From Pseudozyma flocculosa PF-1 (taxonomy: Eukaryota; Basidiomycota; Ustilaginomycetes; Ustilaginales; Ustilaginaceae), in the NCBI RefSeq assembly GCF_000417875.1, contig NW_006920874.1, positions 269,189 to 333,188 on the forward strand: a stretch of DNA of 64,000 nt, in the 5' to 3' direction. This document shows, one piece after another, positions 33,106 through 45,427 of this stretch; the first letter of the stretch is position 1; the number at the start of each line of letters is the position of its first letter. Made by a program: the position numbers and the translations under genes. Under the pieces are notes generated by a model that saw nothing but the letters and a program-made list of their open reading frames with translations, did no database searches and had not been told where the DNA came from.

Positions 33106-36100
33106 CGTGTGCAACCCCTGTGCTTGATTCGTTGGCTGCCTGCATCGACTGACTGCCTGTGACTGGCCATCAGAACCCGGTCGAGGGCAGAAATGTCTCG
33201 AGTGTCGCGACAGCAAAGCGATTCGATGTCTCCATTCGCGAGCCGGCGGTGTGTTACTTGAACTCGAGGCTCTAAACGTGAGGCGGCGGTGTGAGAAGCG
33301 GGTAAGGCGGATCACCGTCGCTGTGCCATTGCTGCGTTGGGAGTCTCCCGGGCGCGAGGCTGGAGGCCGTCCGGGCAAGGGGCGGCTAGAAGTTGCGAGG
33401 AGCGAGGTGACGGACTGGCGCGGGTCGCAGGCGCGGGCGCGCACTGGTCGCTCGGCAAGGATTGCTGGCGATGATGGCGTCTAGCACGCCCGAGGTGCGA
33501 CAGAGGGGACAAGGGGAGGGAGCGCAGAGGGAGGGGATGGAATCGGAGGTATGGACGATGGACGATGGACAGAAAAGACGAGAAGCGGCAGGATAAAGAC
33601 GGGGTGGGCCAGCCCCATCACGCAGCCGGCACCTCGCCACGACCCGCACCGGCACACTTCCGACTTGAACGTGCGGATCTGGCCGGCATCGAGTTTGCAT
33701 GGCCTGCTAAACCCCGATCCCGATTCCCGATGGCTCGGCTTCCTCCGATGCCGTCGAGATGAGGATGGCTGTGGGCTCACCTCTGAGCTGGGCCGGAATT
33801 TCCCTCCTGATTTTCGAACGTGCTTTTCCAAGCAAGCTTGAAGCTTGCCTGGCCTGCTGGCCTCTTTCCTCCTGTGCGGTCTGACGGGCGGACGGGCCAG
33901 GCTCTGCCGGCTGCAGAGGATCCGAGCAAGCGCGACCAAGCAGGTGGGCACGTCGTTGACCAGCTGGCCATCTCGAGGACAGGCCAGGCTTGGATGGAGA
34001 GGATGTCACCCTGCCTCCACATCACATGGTCGGCCTGCGCACCCATCCAAGCCCAGCCTATGGTCACATCGCATCATGCTGCGATCACCACAGAGAGAGG
34101 CAGGGTTGGTAGTACGGGCACGGATCTTTACCTAGCATACGTGCGTGTCATGTGCAGAAGCAGAGAGCAGGCAGGCAGCTACGTACGTTGGCCCGTCGTC
34201 GGTCCAGCCTGGCTGCAAGGTGGCAGCCTCAAAGTGTCGGGGCTCGAGCCAGCGTAGGCGGGCGGGCCTCGGAGACAGAGTCGCCACCGCCCGCCACGCA
34301 GCCCGCCTCTCTGTCTGGTCGTTGAGGTGCTACACTACCCTTGACCCATCTGTTCCTCTCGAGCATCATCGGCGGCGGGTGTAATCACAACTTAGGGTCA
34401 AAGATGCCGCCACCATGTCGGGAGGCGGGAGGGGAACCGTGCGTGCGCGGTCCAAGGCCGATCATCGGGCCCGCGGGCGAAGTGGCCGGCAGGGGAAAAC
34501 TTCCAGGCCAACACCCTGCCCGGCCTGGCGCTGTGTGTTGCGTGGGTGCGTGTTGGTTGGCTGGGCCGGCTCTTGGCTGGCCGGCCTCCTCCCCTTTGCC
34601 GCTTGCTTGCGTGCGTGTTCTCTCGGGCGGGCGGACGGTGAGGGGGAAAAACAAAAATCATCGCTGGCTGTGGCCCGCGACCAACGAGCGGCATCCTCTG
34701 TGCTCGCTGGCTGGCCTGCCTGGGCCTGGCCGACCGACCGACCAACCGCCAGGGCCAGGGCCAGCCAGAAAAAGGTTCCGCCCGACCCTCGTCAGATCGC
34801 CCAGCCAGAGAGTCTAGAGAGGAGAGAGACAGAGGGGGGGAGGAGAGAGAGAGACACAGGAGAGGGCCACACACACAGAGAGAGGGGCCGGGCGACTTCG
34901 AATCACCTCAATCCTGAGCTGCCTTGCTTTGCCTGCCTGCCGACTCTCTCCTTCTCACCCCTCCTACTCTCTCCCCTCCCCTCGACCTAGAGCGACCCTC
35001 GCCTCTCAAGGTATCTTGTCCACAGTCTCCTTCCTGTCCTCTCTCCTTCGCATCCAGGGGCAACAACACATCAACAGGCGTGCCGACACACCGGTACAAC
35101 TGCGTGAGTACCGCCACCACCCTCGCCCTGCACCCTCGTCCTTTGCAATATCCCGCCCGCTCCTCTCCGACCCTCGAGCGAGCCCTGTCTCTTCCGGGCC
35201 CTCAGGAGCGGCGTTGCGCGGCTTGGTCACCTTGGCACACCTTAAGCCTTCTTGTCCATCGGTCAGCGAGCCTCGTCTTCTTACCGCTGCTCGGCAATTC
35301 TCACCCTTGCACACACAGTCCTCGTTGTGCCCTTCCGCCGACCCTTTGGCACTGTTTGGCTGCGCTTCTAGCCAACCGCCTCTCCCAGCCCAGAATCACG
35401 AGGACGCGCGACCCGGAGCTTGACCGGACCGACGTTCACGTTTAGCACGACATCGTGCAAGACTCTGCGGAGCTGCACCGGCCACCTGTACTTTTACCAC
35501 CGTCCCCTCTCGTCGACGACCTCGACTGTGTCGACTTTTGAACACCAAGGTGAGTAGTCGTGCTACGGAGAAAAAAGGCTCTCTTGGGCCCTTGGGCGCC
35601 TCGCCCTTGCACGCCTGGCCAAGAACTGGACTGGCCTCCGTTCGTGGCATCACGGCCAGCCACGGTCCTGACCTTGGCCCACCTCGCTCATATCGCGTCC
35701 ACCCACCCTGGGCGGATCCCCGCTACTTCTCGACAGACCGGAGTCGTCATCGGAGCTCTGCACCAACGACGCTCGCGTCTGCCGTTCCAGCTTGCTTTCC
35801 CGGTGTCCTCGGTCACGCACGCCCGGACCCACCTGCGTCTCGACCTTTTCATGGCCTTGCACGAAACTAGCATCCCCGCAGCATCACGCTTCTAAACCCA
35901 CCAAGAGACCCTCGGACCGGTTCAAGCTCGTCCCTTTCCTGCCCATAAGCACGCCAGCCCCCTCTCTCGACCCGCCGCAATCTCATCGTGCAAGAACAGC
36001 CCGGGCCCCATCAACTTGTGAGTCGGAGCCGGCGGACACGCTTCCCTCTTGAGCGAAGCGCTTTGCTGACCCTGCACACCAACTCCTGTCCCGTTCCTCA

Positions 36101-36299
36101 GTCCTGTACCATTATCGCAAGCAGTGTACCATCACCCTCGCCAGTCAAGAGGCCAGGCCGCGTCTCATCCGCCCTGTCCCACCAGCAAGCCATCGCTCCT
36201 TCCCTGACAACTTTGGCCGCAACCAAGTCGGAACATCGTCGCTGCGCATCAACCCGAGCCAGCGCTGATCGACCGACGCTGGAACGCAATCGATCCGGC
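33106..36299. other. Long divergent intergenic region
   Basis: About 3.2 kb between the start codons of the PH-domain gene (minus) and the PUF gene (plus). No supported gene. 34790-34890 is a GA-rich purine tract. 34930-36299 is C/T-rich and open in several frames, and it contains GTGAGT words at about 35102, 35550 and 36018, any of which could start an intron in a long PUF leader. 33835-33850 has a short CAAGCTTGAAGCTTG palindrome. Confidence 0.5.
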
Positions 36300-39200
36300 A
36301 TGACCACTTCGGCCGCCTCCCGTCCGGGTTCCGGCGACTGGTCGCGAAACGCCCTGTCGAACGGCAATCGACCGGCACCATCCGAGTCCGCTACCGTGTC
36401 TGTATCGGGCTCCACGCCGTCCATCCTGCAGACATCGGAGGAGTCTTTCCGCCTCGAGGGCAGCGCGGCAGGCGAAGAGTCGTTCTCTTCCCCTGCTTCC
36501 TCTTCCGAACCCGTCAACGCCAACAACTCGGCTGTCGTTGGCCGAGACGAACGCGCTCGGGGCGACCAGGACGGTGTCGGTGCCGATGGTGCGACCCCGG
36601 AGGACCTCCACGCCAAGATAGAGAAGAAGCGCTTCGAGCACGAGCAGCAGCGTGCGCTTCAGCGAAAGGCGTTTGAGCAGCAAATGGCTCTGCTGGAGAT
36701 GCAGCAGCAGGAGGAGGAGCGGACCTTGCTGGAACAGCAGCAGCTGAAGGACCGATCAGGGCGCGCTCAGCTCGAGGATGTCATCAACAGCAACAGCGTC
36801 GCTGCATCCGCTCCGACGACCCCGCTCCGAGAGACCAACGGCGCCTCTCGGCACCAGCAGCTGCTCGGTGCCCGCCAGACGATCGAGGCACGACCTCACG
36901 GCCCTACCTTGCTGGGTGCGATGCCGTCCCACTCCGAGCCCGAGGAAGGCCTCAACGGCAGCAATGTTCCAGGTCTGGCCCCCTCTTCGGCCANNNNNNN
37001 NNNNNNNNNNNNNNNNNNNNNNNNNNNNNNNNNNNNNNNNNNNNNNNNNNNNNNNNNNNNNNNNNNNNNNNNNNNNNNNNNNNNNNNNNNNNNNNNNNNN
37101 NNNNNNNNNNNNNNNNNNNNNNNNNNNNNNNNNNNNNNNNNNNNNNNNNNNNNNNNNNNNNNNNNNNNNNNNNNNNNNNNNNNNNNNNNNNNNNNNNNNN
37201 NNNNNNNNNNNNNNNNNNNNNNNNNNNNNNNNNNNNNNNNNNNNNNNNNNNNNNNNNNNNNNNNNNNNNNNNNNNNNNNNNNNNNNNNNNNNNNNNNNNN
37301 NNNACCGTCAGCTATCATCGATCGATGCCAGCGTCGCGCCGACAGAGCCAGGACGGCCACCCCGACACCGCTCCGCAGGGCAGGCTCGCTGCCGCCCTCG
37401 CGAGTCAGCGCCGAGCGACCCCGCAGCAGGACCTCTCCGGCGCTTTCGACAAGATGGTCCTCAGCTCGGGTCCCCGCGGTGGCCTAGCGGCCGCCCATCT
37501 GCGGGCGCAGCTCGCCCAGCAGGATGCACCGCGATCGTCGAGTGCCGCACCCCTGACTTCTATCCGCTCGAGCGACTCGGCTGCTACCACACAGGCCCCA
37601 GCCGTCGCCCATCCAGGCCAGAACTCTGCCCATCAGCACAGCGGCAGCGAAGGCTTCACCCCTGTCTTCAACGAGCGCTTCCTCTTCGACGACGAGCTGG
37701 ACAACGAAGACTCTGCCTTTGTCAAGCGGTACAACCTTCACGAGGATGATGACAAGTTCCCGATCCTCGTCCGCCGTGACAGCTTCCCCGACGTGCTCTC
37801 GGCATCCTCTGCAGCACTGGACCTTGCACCTCTCTCGCAGGCCGCCAGAAACGCGCGCGTCGGCAGCGTCGGCGGCGGCAGCGGCAGCGACCCGACCGAG
37901 TGGCCCAACTTTGGTAGCGGCGGTGATGGAGGCCAACGTGATCGAAAAGCGCGCCATGGACAGGGCGAAACGGTCGCTGGTGGTAGCGGAGCTGGCAACG
38001 GGGGCGAGGTTCACATCGCGGACGGCCCCCGCCGCAGTGCTGGCGGCGGCGAGCCTGAGCGTGCCTCGCCCTCTGGCACCATCTCGCGGGGCCCCGGAGC
38101 CAACGCTTACCCTTTGCCCTCGCCCTCGCCCCGCATCCCTCAGGCCGGCAGGGATTCTCCTGCCATCCACGTCGGCTTCACCGCTGCTGCGGCCGCCTCT
38201 CGTGGCAGCGGCGCTGGGCCCGTGTCGCCCACTCCCGTCGGTGCGGGCTCCGGCAGCTTGACGAACGGATCGCGCTTTGCCAGCCACATGAGCCAGCCCC
38301 ACGACTTCATTGGTCATAGCGACTTTGACCCGTTGCAGCCGCAGCAGCCCAACCCAGCAAGGAAAAACGATGGCGGCGGTGGCAGCAGCCTCAAGCCGCA
38401 TGTCCTCGGAGCGGCGCGCGACGGTAGCAGCAGCTTCCCGAGTTTCAGCCTGGGAGCCTTTTCAAATGCTTCCGGGGGAAGCGAGAGCCCCAGCCGTTTC
38501 GGTCCCTATTCCCCGGCAGCCTTCGACGCCGATTCCACTGGTCGTGGCGGCAGCAACGGCAGTCGTCCCAACTCGGGCTTCTTTGACGCGTTCAACCCGG
38601 CCGCACCGGCAGCGGCAGCCCATCACCACCACCACGCGGTGTTCGGGCCGGTCCCTGGCCTGCCCATCGCCGGCAGTGGTGGTGCCGCAAACCTCAAGCA
38701 TGCTCGCAAGGGCGGTAATGTAGTCAGCGGCGCTGCAGGCGGTGGCGGCGAGCTCGATGCCGCCACTCGGCTCGAAGACTTGCAGGGCGAGATCTTCGCC
38801 CTCTGCAAGGACCAGCACGGCTGCCGCTACCTCCAAAAGAAGCTCGAGGAAGGCCTGCCCAGTCACCGCGACATGATCTTCGCCGAGACCTTTCACCACT
38901 TCGCCGAGCTCATGACGGACCCGTTCGGCAACTACCTCTGCCAGAAGATGCTCGAGTACTGCACCGACGACCAGCGCAACCGGATCGTCGAGTCTGTCGC
39001 GCCGGAGCTCGTCACTATCTCGCTCAACATGCACGGCACCCGCGCCGTGCAGAAGACGATCGACTTCCTTTCGACCTCACGACAGATTCATTCGATCATT
39101 ATGGCGCTCTCGATGAACGTCGTCACGCTGATCAAGGACTTGAACGGTAACCACGTCATTCAAAAGTGCCTCAACCGCCTGGGTGCCGAGGATAACCAGT

Positions 39201-40303
39201 TCATCTACAACGCCGTCGCCGCTCACTGCGTCGAGGTGGCCACCCATCGCCACGGTTGCTGCGTGCTGCAGCGCTGCATCGACCACGCCTCCGACAGCCA
39301 GCGCATCCAGCTCGTGGCCGAAATCACCTACAACGCGCTGACGCTGGTGCAGGACCCGTTCGGCAACTACGTCGTCCAGTACGTGCTGGACCTCTGCGAC
39401 CAGCGCTTCACCGACGCCGTCATCCGCCAGTTTGTCGGCAATGTCTGCCTGCTTTCGGTGCAGAAGTTCAGCTCCAACGTCATCGAGAAGTGCATCCGCG
39501 TGTCGGACCCGTCGATCCGAAAGCAGCTGATCGAGGAGCTGCTAAACCGATCCAAGCTCGAGAAGCTGCTTCGCGACTCGTTTGCAAACTACGTGGTGCA
39601 GACCAGCCTCGACTACGCCGATCCAGTCCAGCGCATGCGCCTCGTCGAGTGCATCCGGCCCATCTTGCCCGTGATCCGCAACACGCCGTACGGCAAGCGG
39701 ATCCAGAGCAAGCTGCAGCGCGACAATCTCGACCTCGGCCCATCGGCCGGTGGCGGTGCCGGCGGCATGCCCTTCTCGCTGCTCCAGCAGCAGCACCATC
39801 ACCACCACCACCACCATCACCAGCAGCAGCAGCTCCACGCCATGGCCGCCATGGCCGCCAACCGCCAAGGTCCCTCGGGCAATCCTAGCGACTTCCTTGG
39901 GATCAATGCCTACGGACAGCCAGGCTTGCATTCTCTGCCGCCGCCGCATCACCATCCCTACCCGCAGGGCTTGCACCATCAGCAGCCGGGAGGTCGATCG
40001 CTCGGGCACCAGCCGCAGCTTCACATGGGCCCGCCGGCGCACCACCAGCACCATCAGCACCACCCCCACCAGCTCTATGGTGCGGGCGCTGGAGGGCCTT
40101 CCCAGCACCACCCTGCCCATCCCAGTGCCAACCACGGCCTTCCGCCGCCCCTTAACTTTTCCAGCCCCTCGACACATTCCCTCTACGGCGGCGGGCTCAA
40201 CCAATTCCAGGGTGCCGCCCCGCATCATCCACCGATGGGCGTCCACGGGGCCCCTTCGGGCGGGTTTCCGAGCAGCTCCAGCGGCGGGTTCGGGCCCTAT
40301 TGA
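36300..40303 (+). CDS. Pumilio-family (Puf4-like) RNA-binding protein, interrupted by gap
   Basis: The start is ATG 36300 (MTTSAASRPGSGDWSR) and the stop is at 40303. A 310-N gap at 36994-37303 interrupts the N-terminal half. The frame before the gap differs from the frame after it, so the true gap length is not 310 or it hides an intron. A Gln/Glu-rich coiled coil lies before the gap. The Pumilio homology domain, encoded at about 38771-39720, has eight repeats with base-contact sets CRxxQ, NYxxQ, TRxxQ, NHxxQ, CCxxQ, NYxxQ, SNxxE and NYxxQ. Read from repeat 8 to repeat 1, these predict binding to a UGUA-type 3' UTR element. CCVLQRC in repeat 5 and the long C-terminal His/Gln-rich tail resemble the fungal Puf4/Mpt5 branch. 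Such proteins repress or destabilise mRNAs in the cytoplasm. Confidence 0.9.
36994..37303. other. Assembly gap (310 N) inside the PUF gene
   Basis: Unknown bases within the coding region. Reading phase before (frame starting 36300) and after (frame starting 37304) is not compatible with a purely coding 310-base insert. Confidence 0.98.
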
Positions 40304-43300
40304 GGCACCCCTTCGGTCGAGCAGGTCGTCTGATACGCGTCCTTAGGACGACGGCCTTGCCATTCGACCTGCCGATGGCGCCGGGAATACAGTGTCGCCC
40401 TCGAGATCGAGGCACTGTTGTAAAAAAAACCACCACCAGGAGCCTCTCCGTCTGCCCGTCAACGATCCCTACGGACGTAGGCTCGCTTTCCCTCGCCGCC
40501 ACAACCGGGTCGACGGCAGAGCGGCGGGTAGATGTAGACGTCCCTCAACAAAGCCGCAAATACCCGGAGCATCTGTACCATTTCCCATCACTTATTCCCG
40601 TTTACGGCATCGTCACCTCGTCAGACCGCCCTTCACTAGACGCATTCATCAACCTCACCACCGACCACATCAGCCACGCGTATCGCGCTTGCATCGGCAC
40701 AAGACTACGACAAGGCCACCTCTACGACGCCGTCCCCTGGATCTGCGCTGAGCGGCAGCCGGCTTCCTCTTGAAGCTGTTTGCACTTCCGGCCCTTGAGA
40801 CTGAATCATCACGAGCACAGTCACCGCCGCTATCCACAACCGATCCAGCGTGCCGACGTCTTTGACCTGCAGCGTCGACCGGTCGCCGACGCGCCGCACG
40901 GTGGTCGTCGTTGCTTCCTGTCGCTGTGGGCCGCCGAGATGCTCGCGTCGCCGCACCTATGTCCTCACCGTCCGCCGCCATCGATGGTTTCAGTCGGGAT
41001 ACGGACGCAAGTTCCGTCCGAGGCTGCGGCGCCCAATGCTGCGGCACGCCATCGCGGGATCCGCCTGCCCGGGCAAACCGACGGCCCTGTAACTTTCCCC
41101 CCTGTTACACTACACACCATGCATCATGCTCCGACGTCCCGCCCGCCGCCCTCCAGCTGTACCCTTCTCCTTCCTCGTCCTCTTTTCCTTTCATCTCCTT
41201 GTTCTATCCCTTGTGTCTTGGATGTCTCTGTCTTGCCCTTCCATGGCTAAACCTGTCCCGGGGCAGAGGCAGGAGCCCGCGGCTATCGCTTGGCGCATCC
41301 CACGCCGTTAACGGGAGAGGCGACTCGGACGGCTCCCTCCCCTCTTCATTCCTCCCTCTTCTTCATTCAGCTGTGTACTCGACCCTGTCCATCCCCCATC
41401 TCCTCCCTTGTAGTTAAGTGTAGAACGCCGCACCATGTACAGAAAGTCCGCGCATAGTCTCGGCGAACCCCGTCTCCTTGACCATCCTTACGTCGTGCGT
41501 GCCTCTGCTATTGCGCGGCGTCAAAGCCATACGTCAACATCGCGAGGGGCGGTGCCGAGGGTGCACGCTCGCGCGCGTGGCAAGCCGGATTGACGATATG
41601 ATGCCCGGAATCGATCCTGCTGCTTGATTGATGCGTGTGCCGCTGAGCGTGCATCACACTCAGGGCAGTCACCAACAACATATAGAGGTGAGCGAGACGG
41701 TGCCCGCCGTCTCGAAGCCGTTCTTTTGACCCTGCCCCAACTCCACGCGGCCATCCTCTGGTGGGCGGATTGGGCCACGCCGAGCGGAAGACCGTTGCCG
41801 GCGCCGGCGAGAGCTCGTCCCAGGACAGATTATAGAATCTTGACTTATCGACTGTTCAGGCAGCTGCGAGCGCCATCGAATCGTTTGCGCTGGCGATGGT
41901 GTTGATGATTATTCGTGTTTCGGAAGAGGCGATCCCGTCCGCATGGCCGTGAACGGCCCCGGACAAGCTAAGAAGCTTCAAGCTCGCCCGAGACCAGCGA
42001 AGCGAGAAGCCGCCTCGAGGATCGTATTCATCTGGGAGAAGAGTCTTAGAGTCTTGAGTGTGGGCGGCGTGAGAAGGAAGCAGGTTCGCTTCTCCCGTTA
42101 AACTTGGTACCAGGTCGGGGATGCAACCTTGTCCGCGGAAACCCCTTGCTTGCCTTACCTGGTCAGCCCGTCGAGGGTCACTCGTCGACTTCACGTGCTG
42201 CGTCTACATCTGCACGGCTCGGGTTTCGATCTGCTGCCGCAGCTTCTGATCGGCTCGTCCTTTCTCGTTGCACATCTCGGGCGTCGCTGCCAACGACATG
42301 GCTGACGGCGGATTGTCAACTTTGGAAGATCGTGGTGGCGTTGACACGGACGCACCGCCAGCGGTCCCATCGACGCATGCCTTTGCCCCGATCCATGGCC
42401 CCGATTCGGGGTGGCATCCCGTCAGATTACGGCAGGGCCCGGATCTCGGCAGGCAGGCATCACGTGGCGGAGAGCCCGCAGCCTCTGAGCCCTGCCTGCG
42501 TGCCTTGGCCGTGAACCGACGGCCGGTGGAGCCTGGCGCGTGCGAGCGCCCAACGGCTCGGGTCGTTTATCCGCCGCTGAAATGCTGGCTTGCTTGCCGC
42601 TCACCGTTGGCGGCGATGGCCGTATTGCGCCCTCGCCTTGTCGGCATTTGCTGCCCGTCAAAGGGAGCGTCCTGTAGCCTAATCATGCCTCAAAGGCGAG
42701 GGGCTCGCTCTCGGCCGTGGTCGCGATCTTTGTTCTGGCTGCTTGGCTCGCCGTTTCTCTGAGCATCGGCGCGGAATCCGTCTTGCATTTCGACGGACGG
42801 CGCCGCGGTGCGTTCCTGACCGACGCTCTGGCCTTGGCGAGGGCTCCGTGATTTACCGGGCCGGCTCCCGCGTCCCCCTCCGAGCACCCGGTCCGGAAGA
42901 CGAGATGCTCGGAACCTTCTGTTGGCGTCTTGTCTGGCACGAGACGGCCTCGGCCGATGGCGGGGCACGTCGGCAGGCAGGCAGGCAGCCGTCTGCATTG
43001 ATTCATAGATGGCCGCTCCGCGCAGCGGCAAGTTCCCGACGTGACGCCAGATGGGGCCTTCGACAGCCAAGAGGCTGCCAGCTGTCTCTCTCTCTTCAGG
43101 AACAACACGATGGTTTACGCCATCTGTCCGTGATGGGATAAGGGACGGAGGGTCCGAAGCGACTCTTTCTGCCGGTGGGCGAACAGGCTCGCCAGGGCGC
43201 AAGCGGAGGTAGGCTGGCCAATTACTACTCTAGCTCGACATTCTCGATTCTCCAGGCCGAGTCTGGGCAGGGCATCGGTAGAGTGTAGCGCGGTTTCGCT

Positions 43301-43490
43301 CGCTGGTCTGATGTTGCTGTGTGTGTCGAGTGCGGACGGACGGGCGCAATCAACAGCCACCTCACTACAACCTACTGCTACGACTAGGACGCAGAAGAGG
43401 CGACGACCAGGCAACGGCCTCGGTCCGTCGTCGAGGACAGCCACATAGCTAGTCTGCCTGTGCCTGTGACTGTTGCAGAGTAAGCCAGCG

Positions 43491-43580
<90 letters not shown>

Positions 43581-45427
43581 AAGCAGCGGGCGAGCTGCAG
43601 CAGCGGTCGGTAGGAACGACGTGCGTCAAGATGGCTTCTAAGCAGGCCGAGGGCTGTCGTAGGGCTGTCTTCCGACGTCTGAGGAAGTCAGCAGAGGCTA
43701 CGATCACAACCAGAAGCTATACACCTGCTGCCTCTTGGGGCCACCAAAGTTCCTCGACGGGCGTCGCTGCCGTGGCTGCCTACAGTAGAGTAGTACCTAG
43801 CCTGCCTGCTGGCAGCCCTTGGGCCGCAGACAAGATCGAAGGTGTCCCTCTTCCGCCGCTGCGCACGGCACAAACACCTGTCCGAAAGGATGGCAGTTGA
43901 TTCGGAAGCGCCCGCGGGTGCAATCCTTGGGCCCACTACGACCTTACATTTGGTCTTTGAGAAAGCACATCGGTTCAAGCCCGCCAAAAGGTGGTAGGTT
44001 TGCCGGGTCGACCAGCAGAAGGAGGTGGGTTGGGTTGCGCTTGCCTCAGGAGAGGCAGGGGACGGGGGCGCGAGGGCTGACGATGCGGTTTCCTGCTCCG
44101 ACGTGGCCATTTTGGAAGCAGCTGCGCTCGACCAAGCCCAATCGGGACGCTACCGGCTATCCTCCTCGTCCTCCTCGCCTCGCTAGCTTCACTCTGTCCT
44201 CGTCTCTCGGCCCCCTGGCCCGCCAGGACCCTACCTCATGTACACAAGCAAGGGTGTCATGGTCAACAGATACAGAGTAACTAGTAGAAGAGTCCTAGAG
44301 GAGCAACGGGCTGCGCACACGAGGCACACCTACACGAAGCCAAGGTGATCTGGTCTGCCCAGCCCTGCCCTGCCCTGGCCTGGCCTGCTGGCCTGCGTCG
44401 CGGCAGGTTGCGCCGCCTGCGCTGCACGGGACCGCCAGCCAAATTATCGAGCCGTGCCTGCCTGCTGGCTGCCTGGCTGCCGGGCCGCCGCCTGCTGCTT
44501 TCTCGGTGGGCAGCCAAACCCGTGTGGACCGCGTGTGTGGTCCCGCTTGGTTCAAGTTCCAAGCTGGCCTCGGTGCAGCTGTTGTAGCTCAAGCTCCACC
44601 TTTCCAGGGGCTTGGCACCCTTTCCTCGGCCGCCCCGCCACCCACCACCACCGCCAGGCCGTCGACCACCACCACCACCACCACCACCGGCAGCTTCCCG
44701 GGGCCGACTCTTGACTCGTTTTCGGATCTCTACCGCCGCTGCCTCCGTCGCCACCACCAACACACGTACGCCTCGATCAACGCCATCTGCTAGCCACGTC
44801 CTCATCGCATACGCGGCACGTATCCCCCTCAGCCTCACTCTCCCCGCTTCGCTCACAGCCCCTCGACTCCTTGGACACATACACAGCCATCTGGATCCGC
44901 CTCTTTATATCGCCCAGCCCCGCACACAGCCTCCCCTTCCGGATCGCTTCGCTTTGACGGCAGCGACTCTGCCCGGCTTCCAGCGCGTTTGTCGTCGCCC
45001 TTCGAGGTCCTTGGTCTTTGTCATCGCCGTCAGACTCGGCGATCAATCCATCCCTCCTCAGACAGTCGCACACCCACATTGTTCAGACAAATCCATCCAG
45101 GTCAGCCTCCTGATCTTGCCCATCCCAGCAGCCCGAACGGTAGACTGCCTCTCGCCCCCCCCCTTGGTCGACCATCGCCCCACCACCTACAGCATACTCG
45201 CAGCAACTCGCACCTCGAGCACATGAGCACCTCATCAAAAGCCCCACCCTCTTAGCAACCGCCCGACGAGGCACCCGTCCTCGCAGCTCGTCTGCGCGGC
45301 TTCGTGGGCCGTCTCTCTCTTTAGTACGCGCGACCTTCATTCTCGTTCGCCCCGTCCAGCTTGCGGCGTCTCAGCTCGCTTCGCAAGCCAACAGAGAGCG
45401 GACCTGGACCACTCACAGGCGTTCGAG
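40304..45427. other. 5.1-kb gene-free region
   Basis: 40304-41450 is probably the PUF 3' untranslated region and flanking sequence. 41450-44600 has many short open frames on both strands, none with domain-like sequence, consistent splice sites or a believable start. 43493-43580 is a tetranucleotide microsatellite, and 44640-44700 is a CACC/CCA-rich stretch. From about 44700 the sequence is C/T-rich and probably the leader of the gene starting at 45428. Confidence 0.5.
43493..43580. repeat. (GTGC)22 microsatellite
   Basis: Twenty-two perfect GTGC units without interruption, preceded by GC. All six frames across it are open and give artificial four-residue repeats (for example MRACVRAC), so apparent proteins here are artefacts. 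Confidence 0.97.

Noticed and set aside
43115..43900. Open frames with (THAR)n or (RACV)n repeats across the GTGC array
   Set aside because: Microsatellite translation artefacts; the array has no spacers and is not a CRISPR or a gene.
44530..44570. GGTTCAAGTTCC resembling a tRNA B box
   Set aside because: No A box at the right distance upstream, no cloverleaf stems and no acceptor pairing could be found.
40304..45427. Possibility of one or more small genes in the 5.1-kb spacer
   Set aside because: Frames such as 42690-43202 minus and 42104-42514 plus lack conserved-looking sequence, plausible splice signals and a good start context.
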